NCBI GenBank assembly: GCA_023105745.1
Contig: JALGQZ010000018.1
Location: 22,652,132-22,716,131, forward strand
Direction of reading: 5' to 3'
Length of the DNA: 64,000 nt
DNA from: Austropuccinia psidii
Lineage: Eukaryota > Basidiomycota > Pucciniomycetes > Pucciniales > Sphaerophragmiaceae
Below the pieces are notes generated by a model. It was not told the DNA's origin. It was given only the letters and a program-made list of their open reading frames with translations, and did not search any database. Positions 59,851 through 64,000 of this stretch are shown in pieces (within the stretch, counting starts at the first letter, position 1; each line of letters begins with the position of its first letter). The position numbers were made by a program, and so were the translations under genes.

Positions 59851-59855
59851 TTATT

Positions 59856-60036
59856 TTTGGAGTAGAATCCAAAAATGACATGATAATTATAGCTTTTTTA
59901 TCCAAAAAAAAAATATACTTATTTTTGTTATTTTTAATTTTGAATTCAGGTAATAGGTCTGTTTAAGACTAAATCGACTGTGTATAAGGTTCTTTGTGGC
60001 CTTGTGGGTATGTCATACATACCTCACAGGCTCACA
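59856..60036 (-). repeat. RT-6 5' LTR, remaining 181 bp
   Basis: It resumes tttggagtagaatccaaaaatgaca after RT-8 and ends acctcacaggctcaca. It matches RT-7 44927-45103. Confidence 0.92.
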
Positions 60037-60529
60037 CTTGCACTCAGGTATCAGGGACTCATTTGAAGGGCTCCAAAGATAAAGAGAATAAAGAAGAATA
60101 TATTTATTTAAAAGAAAATGACAGAAGTCCAAGATATTCCAAAGATATGAATGAAGCCAAAGGCCAAAGGATATTAAGAGAAACCCCAAAAGCCAAATAT
60201 CCAACCAGATGAATCCTCAATTTACTGTTTCAGCCTACCAGAAAGAAACGTGTAATTATTAATCAATATGACCACCAATATCCACTAACAGGCAAAGAAA
60301 GAATTTCAAATGACTAACTTAATATTATCAGTATTTACTTTAATAATAAAAAGTAAATAATAATAAAGAAAATCCAATATATTAATTAACTGGCAAAAAG
60401 GTGGTCAGTATATGTGATAAGCTGAAGACTGATCCTGGAGGGTTGATCACCCAGCTGTATTGACTGTTTTTCTTCAATACAGATCTTGCCATCTTGAGAA
60501 TGAACTGTGGGTCTTGAATTTCCAAAGTG

Positions 60530-61560
60530 GAATATCAATTGGCCCAAATGGGCCAATGCCATATAGGTTTTCTCAATACTGCCTTTATGGGCTAATTGAG
60601 TTGTCCAAGAAGTGCTGGAGTGCTTGATGCCTTGAAAGCTGATTTGAATGATTCAACCCTCTTGAAATTTCACTTGGAGAATCCTGGTCCAGTATTCCCT
60701 TGGTGGAATACTGTTGGAATGTTATACCCAACACCTGGAAAGCCAAGGAGTTGGGGTCCTTGAATGGTCTTCTGGTAACCCCCATGGACTATAGGACTAA
60801 GGGGCTGAATCCTTCCTTCAAAATGGGTGATTGGCCTGGTGACTTGATTTGAAATTGCATGATAAATTCCTGAAAACGTCACCATTGGATTTCTGAGGAA
60901 AAATGGTGCATAATGGTATATAATACCATATATGCACCACTCCCGGTTCCCAAATACTTGGGTCCATTGAGTTGGGCCAGAAATCTCCCTGATCTCAGGG
61001 GGAACCCTCTTTTTTGAGGTGGCTGGTGGTCTTTGGTGAGTTCCAGAGGCCATGGCTTGAGTCTTGAGGGATATGGCCATTTATGGCCATTCTGGGTGTC
61101 TTGGGTCCTTTGGCCAAAATTGGTGTTTTTGGGACTTCTGGGATTTATGGCCAGAATGGGCTCTGATGGGCTACTGGTCTTCCCCCTTTGACCCTTTTTG
61201 CCTCATTGAAATTAGGCCAAAAGGGGCCTAATGCATCCCACAGCCCATGGTCTTCAGACTGTAGAGGCCATAGGGGGCCTAAATGGCCCTAAACCCCCTA
61301 ATCAAAGGGGGTGGGCAAGAGGCCCCTGAAAGGATGGATGACCCCCCAGGCCCAATATCAGGGGTATTGGCCTGGGGGCTGGTGAGGTTGGAAATTTTCC
61401 AAAAGGGCCAATGGATAATAATATGATCTGAGGGCCATATTTGGGGTTTGAGGCCATGGATATGGCCAAAGAGCCATTCCACAACATGAGTGATCAGATG
61501 GCATAGGATTGATAATATGGCCAATTGACCATGCATTGGTGGATGCTTGACATTCAGTAA
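60530..61560. repeat. GGCC-rich block in the RT-5 LTR
   Basis: More than 15 GGCC sites fall between about 61040 and 61480 alone, many in near-palindromes such as ttggcccaaatgggccaa (60539) and atggccatttatggccat (61072). Short frames across it are low in complexity, with no recognised protein. It may be an insertion or a subfamily-specific U3. Confidence 0.55.
60904..60939. other. Near-perfect hairpin in the RT-5 LTR
   Basis: The arm tggtgcataatggtat (60904-60919) pairs with ataccatatatgcacca (60923-60939) with a single bulge and a 3-base loop. Confidence 0.6.
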
Positions 61561-61999
61561 ACATCAATTGGGAGGGTTATTTCCCATGGTTGTGAAACTA
61601 CCCCTCTACCTTGAGTGGTGACCTCCTGAGCACCAACACAATGTAGAAGCCTGTTGAGGCTGTTGAGATGGATTGGATGCAGGGATTACAGAGGTGTCAA
61701 ATCTTGAAGCAGAAAAGCATAACTGTTAAGGGTTTAGCATATGAAATGAGGACGATTCGACCTTCTTTGGAAATTTGGCTTTGGGATTTGAAGAAATGAG
61801 TTGACGTAAATATTTAGCATTAAGTTTATAAGAAAGAAAATTTTGAAAAAATGTATAATCAAAATAGTAGAAGAATGAAAATGCAAAGAAAGAAAAGAAA
61901 AATGAATTGATCTTTAGAAGGCTCCAATCCTCATCACAGTGGTTGGTACTTTTGTTTTTGAAAATGACCAAGAACCTGGAAAGAAAAGTTGATTCTAGG

Positions 62000-62390
62000 T
62001 TCTCACAGAGTGGCCCAGGTGATGTTTTGACAGATTTTAGACCCCTCAGGGAAGTGCACATCAGGAGAGGAACTTACTTTTAGTAGTTTCCCCTCCCACC
62101 AGTTTTATAAATTAGAAGAAGAACTGTTGAATGAGTGAATTTAAAAGAATAATAGCTTTGAAAATAATTAAGAAGGTATGGTCCAGTTTTCAAGGTTGAA
62201 ATGGCCGTAAATTTGGAATTGATGTTGATATCATGGCCAAATATCTGTGTCCAAAAATTGCATAATGCTCACAGAGTGGCCAAGGTGATGCTTACACCAA
62301 AAAGAGTAGAATACCTCTAAAGATGCATACCAGGAGTTGAACTTACTTTTGGTAATTCCTATCCCCACCAAGAACCATAAAAATTGAAGC
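62000..62390 (-). repeat. Tandem splice-donor module at the 3' end of RT-5 pol
   Basis: Copies at about 62005-62110 and 62262-62385 share ctcacagagtggcc(c/a)aggtgatg, a caggag word, aacttactttt and tccc(c)accaag. On the minus strand each gives ...AAAA|GTAAGTTC. This is the same arrangement as in RT-4. Confidence 0.6.
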
Positions 62391-64000
62391 TCTTGAAGAA
62401 TTGAGTCCTGGCTTGTCAGCATATAAAGAATGAAAATCCTTTACAAGTTCAGGACAATTATTGAGGTTTTTGGTTGGTTCACAAGTGGATATTTCTGGGT
62501 ATTGATTGAAACCTTTGTATTCCACAAAATACCATAATCTTCCTCCCTTGATCTTTGAGTCCAGTATCTTAGAGACTTGCTATTCCTCTTCTTCTTCAAT
62601 TAGAATTTGAGGAGAAGGCTCTTTATGCTTTTGGGATTGCTGATTTCTTGACTGTTTCTAAGAGTGAAATATGGAAGACTGGGTGGATGTACTTCCATTG
62701 AGATAGGAGCTTGAGATGTTAAGCATGAGTTCAGACTTTTTTTAATATTGTAAAAGGACCCAACCATCTTTCAGACAGTTTTTTGTGGGTCTAGTTGATT
62801 TGATATTCTTGGAAGAAAGCCATACCATGTCACCAGGATTGAAAACATGTGGACTTGCTCTAATTTTATCTGTATGCCTCTTAAACCTGTTTATGGCAAA
62901 TTCAATTTCTCCCTTGACATCTTTCTGTACTGATTGGATTTTTCCTGATAACATTCCAGCAGGAGTATCTTCAGTAATGTGAACTGAGTCAGATTGTGGA
63001 TGTCTTCCATAAACAGTGAAAAAAAGTTATTGTTTAGTTGAAGGGTGGTCAGAATCATTGTAGGCAAATTCATACAGAGGGAGCCAGGTGTTCCATTCAT
63101 CTTGATGATAACTTACATACATCTGAAGGTACTATTCTAGTATCTGATTTACCCTCTCTTTTTGTCCATCAGTCTCTGGATGGTAAGCAGCTGACAGATC
63201 TCTTGAAATCTTGATCTGATAACAAAGATTGGTCCAAAAAGAAGAAACTAAAAGAGAACCTCTATAACTAACAATTCTTGAAGGAAGGCCATGCTTCAAA
63301 AATATATTCTTGATGAATAAATGGGCCAAATCCTATGAAGTAATTGAAGACATTTTATTAATAAATACTTCCATTTTTGAGAACCTGTCCACTATGACCA
63401 GAATTGAATCAAAAGAGTTGGACAATGGCAGTTGAGTGATAAAGTCCATGGCAAGGAAAATCCAAGGACCATTTGGAATTGGAAGAGGTTTGAGGAGTCC
63501 AAACTTCTTGTAATGGATATTATTTTTTCTGGAACACTGTTGACAGGATGAAACATAATCTTAATGAGTTGAGGCATTCTGGACCAGTGGAAATCCAGCT
63601 TGACAAGCTTGAGAGTCCTCTCTTGGCCAGGATGGGCAGTTGAAGGAGAGTTATGGTGATTTTGAAGTATACTGAGTTGAAGTGTGGGGTCATTTTGGAC
63701 CACCACCCAATCTTTGAAGAAGGAGAAAGAGAATAATTTTTAACCAATTTACCTTTTCCCAAATCTTGCAGCATACCTCTATGCGGAGAATCTTGCCATA
63801 GATCCTTCTGAGCTTATTCAATCAAATTTTAAAAAGCTTTCACCTTGACTGCAAATAGTCTTGAAGGTTGGACTTCACCTTGCTTGATGATTTGTTTAAG
63901 GTTCATTGGATTCTTTCTGATGAAATCTTTCCCCTCCTCTAGATAAATGTTGTCCTGAGGTGATAAAGCATTTGGAAGAGTAGCTAGGCAGCCAGGTAGG
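62391..64000 (-). pseudogene. pol: RT-5 pol fragment: integrase and chromodomain, degraded
   Basis: Minus-strand pieces at 63392-63706 (integrase zinc region, HPGQERTLKLVKLDF), 63132-63329 (core, KHGLPSRIVSYRGSLLVSSFW and HPETDGQKERVNQ) and 62742-62954 (linker and GDMVWLSSKNIK), plus a chromodomain remnant near 62400-62580 (LWYFVEYKGF). The second catalytic Asp is Tyr (VSYRG for VSDRG), while the Glu is kept. Stops and frameshifts separate all pieces. Right of 63774 the frame continues toward the RNase H end (LATLPNALS type) and leaves the window. Confidence 0.85.

Larger units (their letters stand above)
47741..59855 (+). mobile_element. RT-8: plus-strand group 1 element, target duplication TTATT
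   Basis: LTRs 47746-49573 and 58025-59850 differ by only a handful of bases. TTATT lies at 47741-47745 and 59851-59855. Removing the element rejoins the RT-6 LTR sequence cctaggttatt|tttggagtagaatccaaaaatgaca, which matches RT-7 at 44922-44944. Inside are a primer-binding site, spliced ORF1 (split by RT-9), gag with two lesions, intact pol and a polypurine tract. It is one of the youngest full elements here. Confidence 0.97.
26521..60036 (-). mobile_element. RT-6: old group 1 element split by RT-7 and RT-8
   Basis: The pieces are 3' LTR 26521-28696, internal 28697-34122, [RT-7], internal 45109-46230, 5' LTR part 46231-47745, [RT-8] and 5' LTR remainder 59856-60036. Removing the two inserts and one copy of each target duplication restores a collinear element. 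Its own flanks are ATGGC (26516-26520) and CTTGC (60037-60041). Each is one change from CTGGC, the matching site in the RT-4 LTR, as expected for an eroded target duplication. Confidence 0.9.
60037..61597 (-). repeat. RT-5 3' LTR, main part
   Basis: The left end aligns with the RT-4 LTR from ctggcactcag onwards, including ctgtttcaacct/ctgtttcagcct, the aacaggcaaa(g/t)aaag and ttaattaactgg words, and gtatatgtga. The right end, ggttgtgaaactacccctc, aligns with ggttgttacagtatcccc. The total LTR (with 26482-26520) would be about 1.6 kb, twice the RT-4 LTR. Most of the excess is the GGCC-rich block below. Confidence 0.65.
61598..64000 (-). mobile_element. RT-5: 3' internal part of a chromovirus, truncated by the window end
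   Basis: Minus-strand order from the right edge: RNase H/integrase linker, integrase, chromodomain, tandem 3' modules and polypurine region, then the LTR at 61597. It is collinear with RT-4 but diverged. The 61598-62000 part is a non-coding 3' region. Confidence 0.85.

Noticed and set aside
1..64000. CRISPR arrays, bacterial operons, rRNA, host genes
   Set aside because: No regularly spaced short repeats, ribosome-binding-site organisation, rRNA-like sequence or non-transposon protein family was seen on either strand.

Overview
The window reads as a transposon-saturated, AT-rich fungal chromosome segment. It holds no recognisable host gene, tRNA or rRNA. Nearly all of it is Ty3/gypsy LTR retrotransposon sequence from two unlike groups. 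Group 1 (RT-2, RT-3, RT-6, RT-7, RT-8 and the solo LTR RT-9) has long LTRs of about 1.8-2.2 kb that run TGTGAGCC...CCTTACA, a shared GC-rich primer-binding site, and a gag-pol polyprotein ending in a chromodomain-like tail. Group 2 (RT-1, RT-4, RT-5) consists of chromoviruses with shorter LTRs running TGTnAC...GTGACA and a classical C-terminal chromodomain. From memory, both polyprotein families closely resemble proteins predicted in bulk from the myrtle rust Austropuccinia psidii (Pucciniales), a roughly 1 Gb genome dominated by gypsy elements. That identification is recall and not a search result. CpG is extremely scarce, which fits an old, cytosine-methylated repeat landscape.

Layout. 1-968: 3' tail and LTR of a plus-strand chromovirus (RT-1). 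969-2099: unassigned. 2100-12412: complete minus-strand element RT-2 with target duplication TGACC. 12413-13362: unassigned. 13363-16601: rearranged remnant RT-3, with an LTR end, an integrase fragment and then a second LTR in the opposite orientation. 16602-25104: minus-strand chromovirus RT-4, whose 3' region carries a decayed antisense Cys-rich gene (18270-19525) and tandem splice-donor modules. 25105-26481: unassigned. 26482-64000: a nest. The LTR of chromovirus RT-5 (26482-26520 plus 60037-61597) is split by RT-6. RT-6 is split twice, by RT-7 in its gag region (34123-45103, target duplication GGTCC) and by RT-8 in its 5' LTR (47746-59850, target duplication TTATT). RT-8 is itself split by the solo LTR RT-9 (50683-52709, target duplication AGGAG). 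From 61598 to the end lies the 3' internal part of RT-5.

How the genes work together. Each group 1 element has an ORF1 upstream of gag. Its start codon appears to be assembled by splicing (A|TG), and it is interrupted by further introns of 60-66 nt. Gag-pol lies in the -1 frame relative to ORF1. Gag has a coiled-coil N-terminus, a capsid domain and a CCHC knuckle. Pol encodes aspartic protease, reverse transcriptase, RNase H and integrase. Only RT-8 keeps an uninterrupted pol frame (1275 codons), and its gag is broken, so no element here is clearly autonomous. The order of insertion is RT-5 first, then RT-6, then RT-7 and RT-8, then RT-9.
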